This document shows positions 33,932-45,521 of a stretch of 64,000 nucleotides of DNA, one piece after another. The stretch is from Moniliella sp. 'wahieum'. Taxonomy: Eukaryota > Basidiomycota > Moniliellomycetes > Moniliellales > Moniliellaceae. The notes under the pieces are model-generated. The model was not told the DNA's origin. It searched no databases and worked only from the letters and a program-made list of their open reading frames with translations. The stretch is taken from the NCBI GenBank assembly GCA_003971905.1, contig RSEE01000004.1, positions 1,268,069 through 1,332,068 of the forward strand, given 5' to 3'. A program made the translations under genes and the position numbers. Position 1 is the stretch's first letter. Each line of letters begins with the position of its first letter.

Positions 33932-34177
33932 GAACGCAAACACGCGGCAACAATCCCTTTCCTTTTGCGCCAAGCGTCGGGAGGGACTGCCGGGGTCAGG
34001 TCACGCGTCACGAGGATCTGCGTGACGTACCGTGGCGTACGTGTGACGGGTAACGTGGCCGGAATCCAAGCGACTGGCTGAGGGGCGCAGGGCGCGTGCC
34101 CTCAATCTATCACATATCACACCGGCAGCGGGGCCTCGGCAATTGGGTGGGGCCTGCTGGGGCTCTGGGCTGGGCTG

Positions 34178-34223
34178 CCTCAGCCTCAGCGCTCAGCCTC
34201 AGCGCTCAGCCTCAGCGCTCAGC
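34178..34223. repeat. Tandem repeat, unit CTCAGCCTCAGCG
   Basis: Three near-identical 13-nt copies containing the palindrome AGCGCT. Confidence 0.75.
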
Positions 34224-34998
34224 CTGGCATGCCACACGACGCTGGGGGGACACAGACACACTGCCTGGCCGGGCGCCATGTCTGCCTACCTGCCCATGCG
34301 GCATGTGGCCGACGACCGGCTTGCTCCAACAGGCAGGAGTGGTCGGCTCGAATCTTGGAACGCTGCAGGCACCGCAGCGCACAGCAGCGCTTGGCTGCAC
34401 AGCCGCTCAGCACCAGCTCTGCAATTTCAAATGCTTCGCTGCCTCTGCGCAGCTCGGCGGCCGGGCCGACTGGGATCCCCCTCGGGTACGCAGGGTCGGG
34501 CACAGCACCAGTCTCCCCCCGCATTTCACAGATCTTCTCTTCTGGCTCGCGTATCCCGCCTCACGCGTCACGCCTCTGGAAGCGCTAATAAGCGCAAAGC
34601 CCTGAGTAAGCGCAGGCCAGCGCAGGCCCACGCAGTGCCACGCCGAACCCGCCTTCGCTTCCTGTTCGGGCAACAGCCGAGTGTGAGCCGTGTTTCGCAC
34701 GCAGCCATCACCCATCGCCAATGCATCATCCTCCAGCCTCCATCCTGCCGCCAACTTGTTCCCCGCCTGTTTCATCTGCTCCCTCGATTCGTCCACGCGC
34801 TCGTCCGTCTCGACCACCATCCCTCTCTCTTTCTTCCTCCCCTCGCCCCCCTCATCCCCGCGTCCGTGCTGGCCACCGCGCATCTTGGCCTCTGCCTGCT
34901 ACACCCTCCTCTTCCACCCACCCACCGCACCTGCTGATCGATCGCTGGCCGACCGCTCGCTCGCCCTTCCTCCTCTACAGCCCCCCCCCCCCCCCACC

Positions 34999-36151
34999 AT
35001 GTCCACTACCGCCACTGCTACCGCCATGGGCTTCACAGCCTCCCAGCTGCGTCGCCATCCCCAGCCTGCTCCCCCGTCTCGTCCACAACGTGTCCCTCCT
35101 GGACCTCATCAAGTGTCCCGTGTCCAACGACATGGTCATCTACCTCGCCCACCACGCTGCCCACGTCATTGCCTGCACCGAGGTCGACTCCACCCTCCCT
35201 CCGTCGCGCTCGCTGTGCCCGGCGCCAACCCCCTCGATGTCGCCCACGCCGACCCAGCCGTACGGGCCCAGGTGGTGGCCTTCCTAGTCTCGACCGCTTC
35301 ATCGCCCAGCTGGTTGAGCGGTCCAACGTCCAAGTCCCGACGCTGCTGTGCACGCTCATCTACCTTGCTCGGATCAAGTCGCGTCTGCCCAGCGTGGCCA
35401 AGGGCATGCCCTGCACCCGTCACCGTCTCTTCCTTGCTGCCCTGATCGTTGCCGCCAAGTACCTCAACGACTCGTCCCCGAAAAACAAGCATTGGTGTCG
35501 GTACGCCAACCTCTTCTCGCTGGCCGAGGTGAGCCTGATGGAGAAACAAATGCTGTACATTTTGGATTACGACCTGCGCATCGAGAGTCGGAGCTGTTGC
35601 CACTTTGCACCCTTTTTCCGCCACTTTGAACGGCCGGCCGATACGGGCCGGCGGGAAATGTACGTGTGGGGTGGAGGCCGGACGGGAACTGCACCGCTAC
35701 GACGCCCGCGCCTCGGAGCGGCGCGTGTACCTCCGTTCCTGCCTGCGGAAGACGTTCCGTGCTGGAAGGAGATGGCACCGCCTACTCTGCCCTCTTCCGC
35801 CAGCAGCGGCACGGCACGACACTTGGCGCTTCCCTGGCCCGTGGCCACTCCTCAGGGAGCATCAACACGTCTGCCTCCTCGCCCGACTTGGTCGAGGACC
35901 ATGCCAGTTCCTCGGGCGCGTCGTCCATGTCGTCTCCGATGGAGGAGATGCAGTCGTGCTCGGTCGCCCAACGGGACTGGCCTCCCCCCGCCCATCACCC
36001 TTCTCTTACCTCTCGTCCGGGCTACGGGGCGCACGCCCCGGGGCAAGCTGGCCCTTGCCCGCCCTTACCATCCGGTCCAGTGCACCTGATGGAATCCAAG
36101 CCTGTTGAGCCCCATGTCTATCCTCCCCCTTCCCTGTCTACTGCGCGCTAG
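34999..36151 (+). CDS. PCL/Pho80-type cyclin (copy 2)
   Basis: Second predicted Pho85-family cyclin, on the opposite strand to and about 8.5 kb from copy 1. ATG 34999 ([12 protein letters not shown]) directly follows a C15 run. After a frame break near 35060 come [23 protein letters not shown] and a Pro-rich loop. After another break near 35285 the cyclin box reads [68 protein letters not shown] and [19 protein letters not shown]. The [17 protein letters not shown] helix is the best cyclin hallmark. The C-terminal 160 residues change frame near 35680 and are Ser/Pro-rich ([15 protein letters not shown]); the stop at 36149-36151 fits. About 384 codons, close to Pcl1/Pcl2 size; no intron required. 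Confidence 0.8.
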
Positions 36152-38768
36152 CTCGACCAGTGCTGGCCCTACCAAGGGTCCCTGCGTACCATGGCTACCG
36201 CGCCTAACTGCCTTGCCTGAGTGTGTTTTCTCGGATCGTGTTTCGTTCTAGTCCGTCCCGTTCTCTTGCCTTCTTATTTCTCTTCTTTTACGCGTCTTTC
36301 TCCTATCCATGATCCTAGTGCCCTGTACTCCCTTCTCTTTTTTGGTTCTGCTCGTACGTGATGCATGTGCGGGGCATAGGCTCCGGCGTGGTTCCCTTAT
36401 GTTTGAACGGGCGTGTGTGTGGTTGTGGACGCGTGTAGAGGGAAGAACGACGCAGGGAATACAACATGCGACTCTCGTCCCGATTACAATTCACGGCGTA
36501 CTAGTCACACGCGCTGCCTTTGCGCCAGATTTCCAAACGGCCTGTAAATTAGCAGGTGTAATGGCCAATTGAGAAAACGGAATTGCAGGGCATGCAGACA
36601 TCTGCTGTCTATGCTCACAGGAAGACGTATGCTATCTATACCGAGTAGTGGGGCAGGCAGGTTGCCCCCACAGCTTAGTACTAAGCTATTGATGGGGCAA
36701 CTGCCGTCGCTGGCATTTCGATTAATGGCCAAACAAGAAAGGACGCTCTGCATGTCCGAAGCCCCAAGCTCCAAAGAATATATATATGCGTACGTAGGGG
36801 GTGAAGCTCCGCAGCTGCCCTCCAACACACAAGCGAAGAAAACACGAGTTCCGAAGGAGGCCGTTAAATAGGGAATAGGAAAGGAACACACCCTTTTGGG
36901 CAGGGGCCGTCTCTCTAAGGTTATATCCGTTTTATGTCCATTATCGATTATCGATGAACGCGCTCGATCACGATTATCAATAATGGCCAGAACGCACACA
37001 TGCTCAAAACGTCCAGAATATGCCATGTGGGTCTACGGGGCGGGTGGGGGGGGCTGTGTTCATAATGCCGTTCGAACCGGCATGGTGCATGAGACACCTG
37101 GAAAAGAGGCTCGAACACGGTGCGGTTCTATAGCGTGCCTTTTCTCTCTAGCTTCAGCGAGTGCACAGCCTGCGCGCCTGAGCGCCTGACTCATCTCGTC
37201 ATCGCATTATATATACTTGCCCCTACGCCCCCTCCACCGGACCACAAGCCATCACTGTGCCATCTGGAACGCCCCCACTCCTCCCCAAGAGGCCTATTGC
37301 GTACCGAATCAAAAGCAAGGTGGATACGTCTCTGCAAAAGATTAGAGCCTATTCAGTCCCTACACTCCTGAGTCAGTCCCTTCCTCGCCTCGGTGATGCA
37401 TGCAGTATGATGCGTGTCGTGGGGCGCCAAAATGGTCCCCCGCAGTTAAAAGAACTACTGTCAATAAAAATCTTTTAAGGCCTCCGCGGCGGCGGTGATG
37501 ATATACCCCTCCCTACTACTAGTAGTACTGGCGCTCAGCGCTGAGGTCAGCGCTCATTATCCACATCAAACAATGTGACGCCGGTTGGGCGCTGTACTCG
37601 CACTTTCCCCTCTGGCCACTAGAAACATATATCGAGACCGAAAGGGCAGTCCGGCCCTGTGTGGGGATGCGATGGGGTATATTTCTTGCGGGGCCTCGGC
37701 AAAAAGGCGTATAATGTGGGGAGAGCATGGATCAGAAGCGTCACGAAAGCGTGCGTTGTTGTGAGTCGGATATCATCCTCCCCTGGGAAATAATGGCGAT
37801 CATATACCAGCCTGGATACTAGTCCTTCCGGACGCAGCTCTAGGGCTTGTTAATCAACTGGTGGCAGATGGAGAGGGCTAAATAAGCACATGCCCAAAGA
37901 TAGGTTTCGAACTGCTGGTGCGGTCGTGCGTGGGATTATCCGGCCCCCACCCCGCCGGACCTTCAGACATTCATATATGAGGAGCGCTGCGGCGGTAGCC
38001 TCTGTCGGTTGTAGATCGGCAAAACTGGCGGTGGTCTGTCGGCGGGGATTCATGCAACAGCGTTATGTGATCAGATGACACTCTATATATGAAGAGGAAA
38101 AGATATACCCAAAGACCTCGGCTCTATCATATAGCTCTCCGGCGTGTGTGTGCGTTGGTGTGGGTGCGGCGACAACACCGTCGCTCTCTCTTCGAGTGGC
38201 ACTGCTTGCGCATATCAGCTGCTGCACTACGTCTGGCCAATAACCCATTAACTGCGTATTATAGGGTGCCTAACGCCATCAACCGCATTAGCATGTGCCT
38301 CAACCATATCCGCCTTCCCCCCTACCCAAATACTCTGCTCTGCGTAGGCCCGTGCCACACAAGCCCCGAGCTCCAGGCGCATCAACGTTGCGGTATTATC
38401 CTAAGCTCAAGCAGACACCAGAGGGCCCTCGCAAAAAAGCTATTACTGCACTCTGTGTGCGCCCTGCGGTGTCTGCCGGAGTTACGCTGCCACTGCGCCA
38501 CCTGCTACCACCAGCCCCACCATCCCAGGTCCCATCAGGCCCGCGCTAGCCCATTATCCACCTCTGCCGACGCCCCCTTCTCTTCCCCTCATCCTTCTTG
38601 GCGCTACCGAGCTGTTGGGGGTGGCCTTTCGAGCCCTCGACCAAAACAGTGGCGGCTCCTCGTTCCTTCTCTACCATCAGACGCCGTCTGTTAGCTGCTG
38701 ATTGGTTCTTGCGCCCACTTTGCGCTATACCCACACCATCTATACGCCGCGGCCACCTCTCCCATCAT
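36152..38768. other. 2.6-kb gene-free region
   Basis: More AT-rich than its neighbours. It contains ATCGATTATCGATG and related motifs near 36940-36985, a TATATATA element near 37205, CAGCGCTGAGGTCAGCGCT near 37533-37553 and another TATATAT near 38085. No conserved protein or RNA found; the right edge carries the RhoGEF promoter. Confidence 0.5.
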
Positions 38769-41700
38769 ATGCTTGACATGTGGTGCGTGGGTGCGGTCAG
38801 CAACAACAGCAGTCCAGACACCAGCCCGAACGCTGCTACTTCTTCTCCGGAAGCTACGGGGGAACTAGAAAGCGGCGTGACTCGCACAAACTCTCGCAAT
38901 ACCTCCTTGACTCACTTCGACTCATCGCCCCGGCCCAACAGCGGTCAGCCTCTTGTCGCCATGCCCGTGCTCGCAGTGGATCCGTCGGCACCCAAGCTCT
39001 TACACCGCGGACCAAGCTTCGGGCCCCCAACGCCCCACCCGAAACCGGATTGTGAGGGCGTTGACTCGACTCGCAGCAAGACGAGTACTAGTTCTACTGT
39101 CTTTCCCGGCACAACCGCCGCTGACAACAGTCCCGTCGCTGTGCCACAGCCCACTTCCTCGCTGACCCCAACAAATCCTCCCCGTCTTGTGCCATCTTGT
39201 GCTCGAACAGCCAAGCGAAAATCAAGGGCGGGCAAGGTTCAGTACGTTCGGGTTCTGGAAGCCTTCCTCCCGCCTCCGTACAGAAAAGATCGCCTCCGTC
39301 ACCTCCTTGCCCACCCTGCTGGATCAGGCACAAGCATGTCGCCTCGACCGAAGCGGAGGCACTGGGGCACCAAGGCACCATCAAACCAGCTTCCAATCAA
39401 CCCACCCCAGACCAAGTTTCCACGTTCTTCTTGCCGCCCAAGGACTCGGTCCCAGCCGGTTTAGGTCCTTCGGTACGCGAAGGATTGGCCCGAGCTACAA
39501 CTATGATGCTCGCGCCCACCATCTCCTCTTCCATCCCCCTACGTCGGTCTCGATCCGAATGTTCCATCTCCAGATTGGTGTACACTACCCACAACAACGA
39601 GGCAGCACGCGCCAAGCGTCCGTTGACTTCGCCGACATCGTCCGCGACAACGCCCGACAACGTCCGCGACAACGTCCCGAGTGGCAGAGGCCATAACGAT
39701 CATGGTACGAAAGATTAGCGTGAAGCGGGGGAAGCGAGAAAAGCGCGACGACTTCGCCTTGCCCTCTCTTCCGGGTCACTCTTCCATTACAAAAGCCAAC
39801 GCCGGTGCAGGGATGCGAGCCCGTTGGGTCGTAGGGGCTCTGTCGCTGCGAGAGGCGCATCTTCGTTGGCGCAACTTTCGCAGGCGCAGCTGCTGAGCAA
39901 CAGGCCGACCACTGTGCCGGCTCTTGCGCATTCGGCAGTGCTTGAGCCACCAAACGAACCTGCCAATGAACCCACCCTCAGCCCTCGGGATCTCATCCCA
40001 TTTTCTGTTCCGCCTCCACTCCAGGCGCGTCAAAGTCGGCGCAAAGCCATCGAAAATACCTCTGCCGACTGTTCCACCACCTCTTCCCAGGGGTCACCCA
40101 TCTGCACGACAAGCCATGCGCCTGACGAAGAACACCAGCCCTCTCCACCCACGCCGACGCCCATGCCCCAGCCTGCGCTGCCCCCGCCCCAGACAGCAGT
40201 ACCACGACAAGCTCCAACGCTAGAGTCCTCTTCCACTGCCCTCCGGGGCGGCAATGTGTGCAAACCCGCCGGGTCAGCGCCTTGTCCAGCGCGTCCCGGC
40301 GCTTGTCGGCTGCGATCACGACCGATTGTTTGGCGGAGGTTCGGCACGCACGCCCACTCGCTCCGCCACCGCTCGGTCCAGGCTGGGGCTGAAGATGCCC
40401 ACCTGGACACTACTACTCCTGCTGCATCGGAGGCCCGGCCGGCCCACCCATCTCACTTGTCCTTCATTGGAGATGACGCTACCTTCTACGCGCTGCTGGA
40501 ACAGCTGCGAGAAAGTTACTGTGCGTCCTTTCCCGCCTCCGCGGCCTCTCCTAGCCCGCCTCTTCAGCCCACCGAGACCAGCGCGTCCCCCCCCCCCCGC
40601 TTCGGCCCTTGTCCGCCTTGTCGACCGATAGCAGCCAGAGCACGGGAGCGTCCATTCGCCCTGCATCACCGCCTCTCGCAGTTTATCGGGCTCGACGCAG
40701 ACGACGATGCGGTCAGGCTGGGGAGCGGACAAAAGGACGGGACACCAACCTCCAAGGGGGGGGTCGGAACAGACCGGCAGCAGCTTTTACACCCTCACCT
40801 GAATCCATTACGTCCCTCATTCGCCCTCGGACCCCACATCGCAATATGGCGGGAAGCCTTTGCTCCGTGACGCCTCGGATTCCGAGCACGTTGCGACCCA
40901 TCGACCAGGTTCACCCGTGCCACCAAGCGCCCCCGCCTCTGGATCACACCACTCCAACTCGGTCACTTCGTCGGACACGTTGCCAGTGCTGTCTGACCCA
41001 AGCGGTGCCAAGCTGGAGCACGACACTGGCGCTGTCGGATCGGTGCAGCGCAAACCAATTCGTTCTGGAGCGGTTCGGCCACGGGGCTGCTGAAGCGCCA
41101 GTCCATTCCCGATCCTGAGGCCTTTGCTCTGCCCAGAGTGGGTCAAGTGTCAGGCCAAGATTCGGTGACCGTGGACCGTCGTCGTACGTTTACTGACGAC
41201 GCAGCGTGGCGAAAAGAGGTACACGCTCTCTTTGTCATTCGTGAACTCATTCTGGGGGAACGGTCGTATGTGCGGTACATGGATGGCCTCTTGGCGACCG
41301 TTCGGGCTGTCTTGGGCAAGAACGAGGAGGCAGAAGGCCTCGACGTGGCGCCAGGAGCAGGAGCAGGAGCAGGGGACGCGCTGGCGAGTGCGCCTCCCTC
41401 CACTGATCACCTTGGCTACAACTCTCCGCGAGTGATTGGGGTGAGCAAGCGGCTCCTGTCCCACATTGGAGCTCACGCCACCGCCGCCGGGGTAGGCATG
41501 GCATTTGCGGATGTGGCGCCCCACCTGGAAGCAACATTGGTGGACTGGAGCAAAGTTGTGCCCCAGGTTATGAGCGGGCTCAGTGCGTTCGAGCTCGAGT
41601 GCCCCAAGCCCAAAAAACGAAAAGAGACGGACGATCCAACTCCATTCCACATCGGCCTAATCTCCGTTCGTCCCACCAGCTGCGTGGGCGAGACCCATCC

Positions 41701-42343
41701 CAACCTTTCCAACCCATCGACGATCCATGTAGCGCGACCTTCGCCCGCGCGCGCGCCCTCGCCTCGCGCCCAAGCCGACCTGATGAAAACGCTCTGGACT
41801 TGGATGAGGTCGACTTGTCCCTTGCCAGCTTGTCCTTTCATCTATCGACGCTTCCGTCGCACGATTCAAGCTCCCCCACATCGGGAGATGGGGGGTGGGT
41901 ACAGGGCGACTCGACGGGAATGACCACGTCGATGCCGTTGTTGTCGGCTACGTGGACTTGTGGTCCAGCGACATCTGCCTCGCTTGGGCCTTGCGAGCGA
42001 CCGCCAACGGCCAAACGCAAGGCCAGCTTGCCTGCGCTCGGGTCCGCCAGCTGGCTGGAAACGGTACCGACAGGCAAGGACTTGTCTCCGTTTGACATTG
42101 TGATTATGCCGTACGTGGATAACGGCTGCTGCTTGTTCGCTTGTGCGTGGGGCAACACGAGGAGAACTTGCTGACTGACCAGAACCCATTTGGCAGGACA
42201 CAACGTGTAATGAAGTACAGTCTTTTGCTCCAGAATCTGCAAACGGCCGCACCGGTCGGTAGCGACGCCCACAACCGTATTGAGTTAGCTCTCGATATGT
42301 CCGTCGCATCGCCTCCCTCTGCGATGAAGCAGTGCCAATGTGA
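38769..42343 (+). CDS. RhoGEF with C-terminal DH domain
   Basis: Predicted guanine-nucleotide exchange factor for a Rho/Cdc42-type GTPase, acting in polarity or actin control. ATG 38769 begins MLDMWCVGAVSNNSSPDTS. The first 800 codons are Ser/Pro/Thr-rich and disordered, with several frame breaks (near 39450, 39700 and 40860). The DH domain starts at about 41205 with WRKEVHALFVIRELILGERSYVRYMDGLL. It continues through GMAFADVAPHLEATLVDWSKVVPQVMSGL and a Lys/Pro-rich insert. It resumes after an intron (42111-42196, 86 nt, GTACGT donor), which joins FDIVIMP to TQRVMKYSLLLQNL, the conserved late DH helix. The protein ends RRIASLCDEAVPM at TGA 42341-42343. No PH domain follows, which is unusual for Dbl proteins but known for some fungal ones. 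Confidence 0.8.
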
Positions 42344-42924
42344 AGACCATCCTTGTCCCATTCACCTCGGCCCTTGTTACTGCTTTCCTCTCTTTGTTTC
42401 GTCGACTTGGGAGTTGGGGCTCTCCATGAGAGAATGTTGGTGTGCAGCTGCATCAGGTTTGATGTTTGTCCCCATTCCCCCTGTCGTTGCCCACCCCCTC
42501 AGAAAAGGGGCATCTCATGCCTTTGGCATGGGAGTTTGCCTTGGTTCCTGTTTCGTTTGATCGCATTGTTTCTCGCGTCCTGAATGTATCTTGACCTGCC
42601 TGTTCCTGACTCTTAACCTGTATTTGTTTCCTCTTGCCCCCCAGGCTCGTGGCTGCCGCACGGGAACGGGGCCGTCGGGGTTCCGATTCGTGGGCTTGTC
42701 GGCTCCTCCTCGCCATTATCCATTCCTTCTGCTTCCCTTCTTTTTCCACACAATGTTGGGACTCTACATACGCTTCGTATCCAAACTGATCTTGTCACTG
42801 CATGAGTAGCGGTCTGTTAATAGGCTAGATGACAAAGAACGACCCAGTCCCCCAGGAGAACAACGCGCACAGTAGAGGATCAATGCATCTGCCCAGCAGG
42901 GATGGAAGGGACGCGCATAAGGCA
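42344..42924. other. Intergenic region between convergent genes
   Basis: Shared 3' region of the RhoGEF and Grx5 genes, T-rich on the plus strand; no gene seen. Confidence 0.5.
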
Positions 42925-43448
42925 TTACTTGGTGGTAACCCCAGCGTCTTTGAGGGCCTTGCTCAGCTCCCCGGACTGGTACACTGCCCACCGAGATGCA
43001 ACGTCAGTACTCCATCCTTTGCCACACCTGAGAAAATACACGTACTTTGCACAACAATGTCCGCGCCTCCGACAAACTCGCCATCGAGGTACATCTGGGG
43101 GAAGGTGGGCCAGTCGGAGTACTCCTTCATGCTCTGCCGCAGCTCATCGTCCGCCAAGACATTGTACGACTGGATCTTGGACGGGGGCACATCGGCCATG
43201 TCGAGGACGGTGACCACGCGGCGGCTGAATCCGCACATGGGCGCTTCGAGCGTGCCCTTGATAAAGACGACCAGCGGCTTGGCCTTGACAGCAGCGTCAA
43301 TCTTGGACCGCGTCTCGGCCGACAGCAGGCGCACCTGGCCCGCCGACAGGGCCGGGCGCATGGCAGCAACCGACGCAGGTGCACCGGCACGCGGGATCGC
43401 ACGCAGCGGGACGGTGGAACGCACAAGGCCAAAGGCAGAGCGCAGCAT
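42925..43448 (-). CDS. GRX5: Mitochondrial monothiol glutaredoxin Grx5
   Basis: Carries [2Fe-2S] clusters in mitochondrial iron-sulfur assembly. The first 45 residues (MLRSAFGLVRSTVPLRAIPR...) are basic and lack acidic residues, as in a matrix-targeting sequence. The glutaredoxin domain has KGTLEAPMCGFSRRVV with the CGFS active site, the DWPTFPQMYLDGEFVGGADIV glutathione-binding segment, and ends YQSGELSKALKDAGVTTK. One 62-nt intron (43045-42984, GTACGT donor) splits the codon after DIVVQ. ATG 43448, TAA 42927-42925, 153 aa, the usual length. The frame is intact throughout. Confidence 0.95.
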
Positions 43449-43907
43449 GGTGGAACACAAGTGGTGGTGGGGTGGCAAGAACGAACGTGTGGGCCTCTCC
43501 TCCCCCTTCCGATACGCAAGCCGCCGCTTGGCCTATACGCCCGGCCCGCCTTACCTCCGGTCCTTCTGGCCGCCACCAGCCGTCGGCATCCTGACGTAAT
43601 CGCTCCCTTGCACCGACTGGGCGGCTTCTCGCGTCTCAACCATTTATAATCAACCGTGGGATGCATGAAGCTGTTCGGAACCATCAAGCCAGCGTGTCCC
43701 ATTGCAATTAACCACCGGCTGCTATGCTCTGCCCTGGACTGGACTGACTACTGAGTACTGACTGACAATGGCTATACGCATCCTGCACGCTGTGCAGATG
43801 CCAAGACGACTATTACACAGAAGGCCATGGGACGTGGAATACCAGTGCATTGATCACACAACGATGGCCAACGTCAGCGACACCCAGGGACAAGTTTGGG
43901 GGGTAGC
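43449..43907. other. Intergenic region
   Basis: Grx5 promoter side (TATAAAT on the minus strand at 43648-43642) and NDP kinase 3' flank. A CTACTGAGTACTGACTGAC motif lies near 43748-43766. Confidence 0.5.
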
Positions 43908-44489
43908 TTAGTTGTCGGCAAAGATCCAGGAGAAGTTGGCGGTCTGGTACGAGGCAAGCTCCTCGGGCTTGAACCAGAGGCTAATCTCCTTCTCCGCGCT
44001 CTCGGCCGAGTCAGAGGCGTGGATGAGGTTGCGGCCGACCGAGATGGCGTACTTGCCACGGATGCTGCCGGGCTGGTCAGCGGCAACAAGCGGGTTGGTG
44101 GCACCCACCATCTTGCGGCCCTGCTTGACCACATCGGTACCCTGCCAGACCATGGCGACAACGGGGGTGCCGCAGGTAATGTACTCGACGAGCCCGGCGA
44201 AGAAGGGCTTGCCGGCAAGGTCGGCGTAGTGCCTGGAAAAGGGGGGGGGGGCAAGTCAGGATCGGAAGAGGGGCAGCAAGGAGGGAAACCGCCGGGAAGG
44301 GAGAACGTACTGCTTGGCCAGCTCCTGGCTGGGCACGACCATCTTGAGGCCGGCCAGCAGGTAGCCGCGCTTCTCGAACGTGGAGATGATCTCGCCGATG
44401 AGCTGGCGGGCAGTGCCGTCAGGCTTGATCATGATGTAGCTGCGCTCGCTGGGCGTGCCCGTGACGCCGGCAATGGACTGGGACGACAT
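43908..44489 (-). CDS. Nucleoside diphosphate kinase
   Basis: Transfers the gamma phosphate from ATP to other nucleoside diphosphates through a phosphohistidine. ATG 44489 ([25 protein letters not shown]). A 78-nt intron (44310-44233, GTACGT donor) restores KQHYADL across the junction. Hallmarks are [38 protein letters not shown] and the active-site histidine in [16 protein letters not shown]. The usual Gly after that His is Ala here. The end [10 protein letters not shown] and TAA 43910-43908 give 167 aa, slightly longer than the usual 150-153 because of an N-terminal extension. No frame break. Confidence 0.96.
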
Positions 44490-45521
44490 GGTGGACAGAC
44501 AGAGGTGTGTGGTGAGAAGGGGGAGAGAGCCTGGACGGCCGCGGAGCTTTATAGCTGGGCGGCGGAAGGGGGGGCGAGGCGGCGCGCGCACAAAGAAGCT
44601 TTGGGTGGCTCACTGGCCCTGCGGGGTGGAGAGGACTGGGACAGGCTCCGAAGCGGGCACCGCACCCTGCAACGTGGAAGGCCGGGAGCGCACGGGCGCG
44701 CCTCTGCGCCAGTGTTCGTTCGCGCCTTCGAGTCCAGTCGATCCCGCTCCCTGCGGCGTCCCTATGGCCCAACGCAGCTGGGCCAACCCTAGCCCTGTGC
44801 GGGTGTGGCGCCGTGCGGTGCAGTGGTGCGCCCACCGCTTCGATGAGGAGGCCTCGCTAGGCTCGCTCCGCGCAGCGGAAACAGCACCTTGTCTGCACGC
44901 TTCAAGCCCCATCCGCAGCACTGGCCAGCCAACACGCACATCCGCCAGGGGCGCCGATGGGGCTTCTGGCTGCTGTTCGATGCGGCCCTCGCAGGGCCAG
45001 ACTACTATTTCGTTCCTCCGGGACGAAGAGATGGGCGGGAGGCGAGAGGAAATGTTGTGGAAAATAGGGAAAAAAGGACTAATAAAAACAAACCCCATTT
45101 GGAGGCTGGAGAACAGACGCAAACCTGCCGCCATCGCCTGGAGTAGCCATTGCAACCAACAGCATCGGTGTGGACGTAGAGCCTTGAAGGGGTGAGGGTG
45201 AGGCCTAGAGCAACTGTCCTCGGGGTCCCTCCCTGGGCCCGGCAGGAGATGGTCGCAAAAGAAGCGGGCCAAGGTCGGAATTTATACGAAAGCAGGCCCC
45301 GGGCGGAATGGGGCGCGGCTTACCTCAGCAGACGGGAATTTTTCAAGGGGGCACGGGGCGCGCTGGGTGCGCTGGCCGGCCGAGAGGCACCGCAGGCACT
45401 CGGCCAGAGGAAAGGCCGACCGGACAGACGCTCGCCACGTCCGCCCTTCCACCACCACCACCACCACCATCCCCCACGCCCCGTCTTGGCTTGCTGCCAG
45501 CCGCCCCTGCCACCACCCGGG
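44490..45521. other. Divergent promoter region
   Basis: Sits between NDP kinase (-) and the Set3-like gene (+). Includes the TATAAAG box, a CAC/GTG trinucleotide run near 45452-45470, and C-rich leader sequence; no gene supported. Confidence 0.5.
44547..44553 (-). promoter_or_regulatory. TATA box of the NDP kinase gene
   Basis: TATAAAG on the minus strand, 58 nt upstream of the start codon; spacing fits a short 5' leader. Confidence 0.5.

Larger units (their letters stand above)
33923..34998. other. Intergenic region with CAGCGCTCAGCCT repeat
   Basis: Contains three 13-nt CTCAGCGCTCAGC-type units at 34178-34223 and, at the right, the CT-rich leader of PCL cyclin 2 ending in a run of 15 C (34981-34995) just before its ATG. 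No gene seen. Confidence 0.55.

Noticed and set aside
37850-37990. Possible minus-strand tRNA (GGTTTCGAAC-like T loop)
   Set aside because: No acceptor, T-stem or anticodon arm can be paired.
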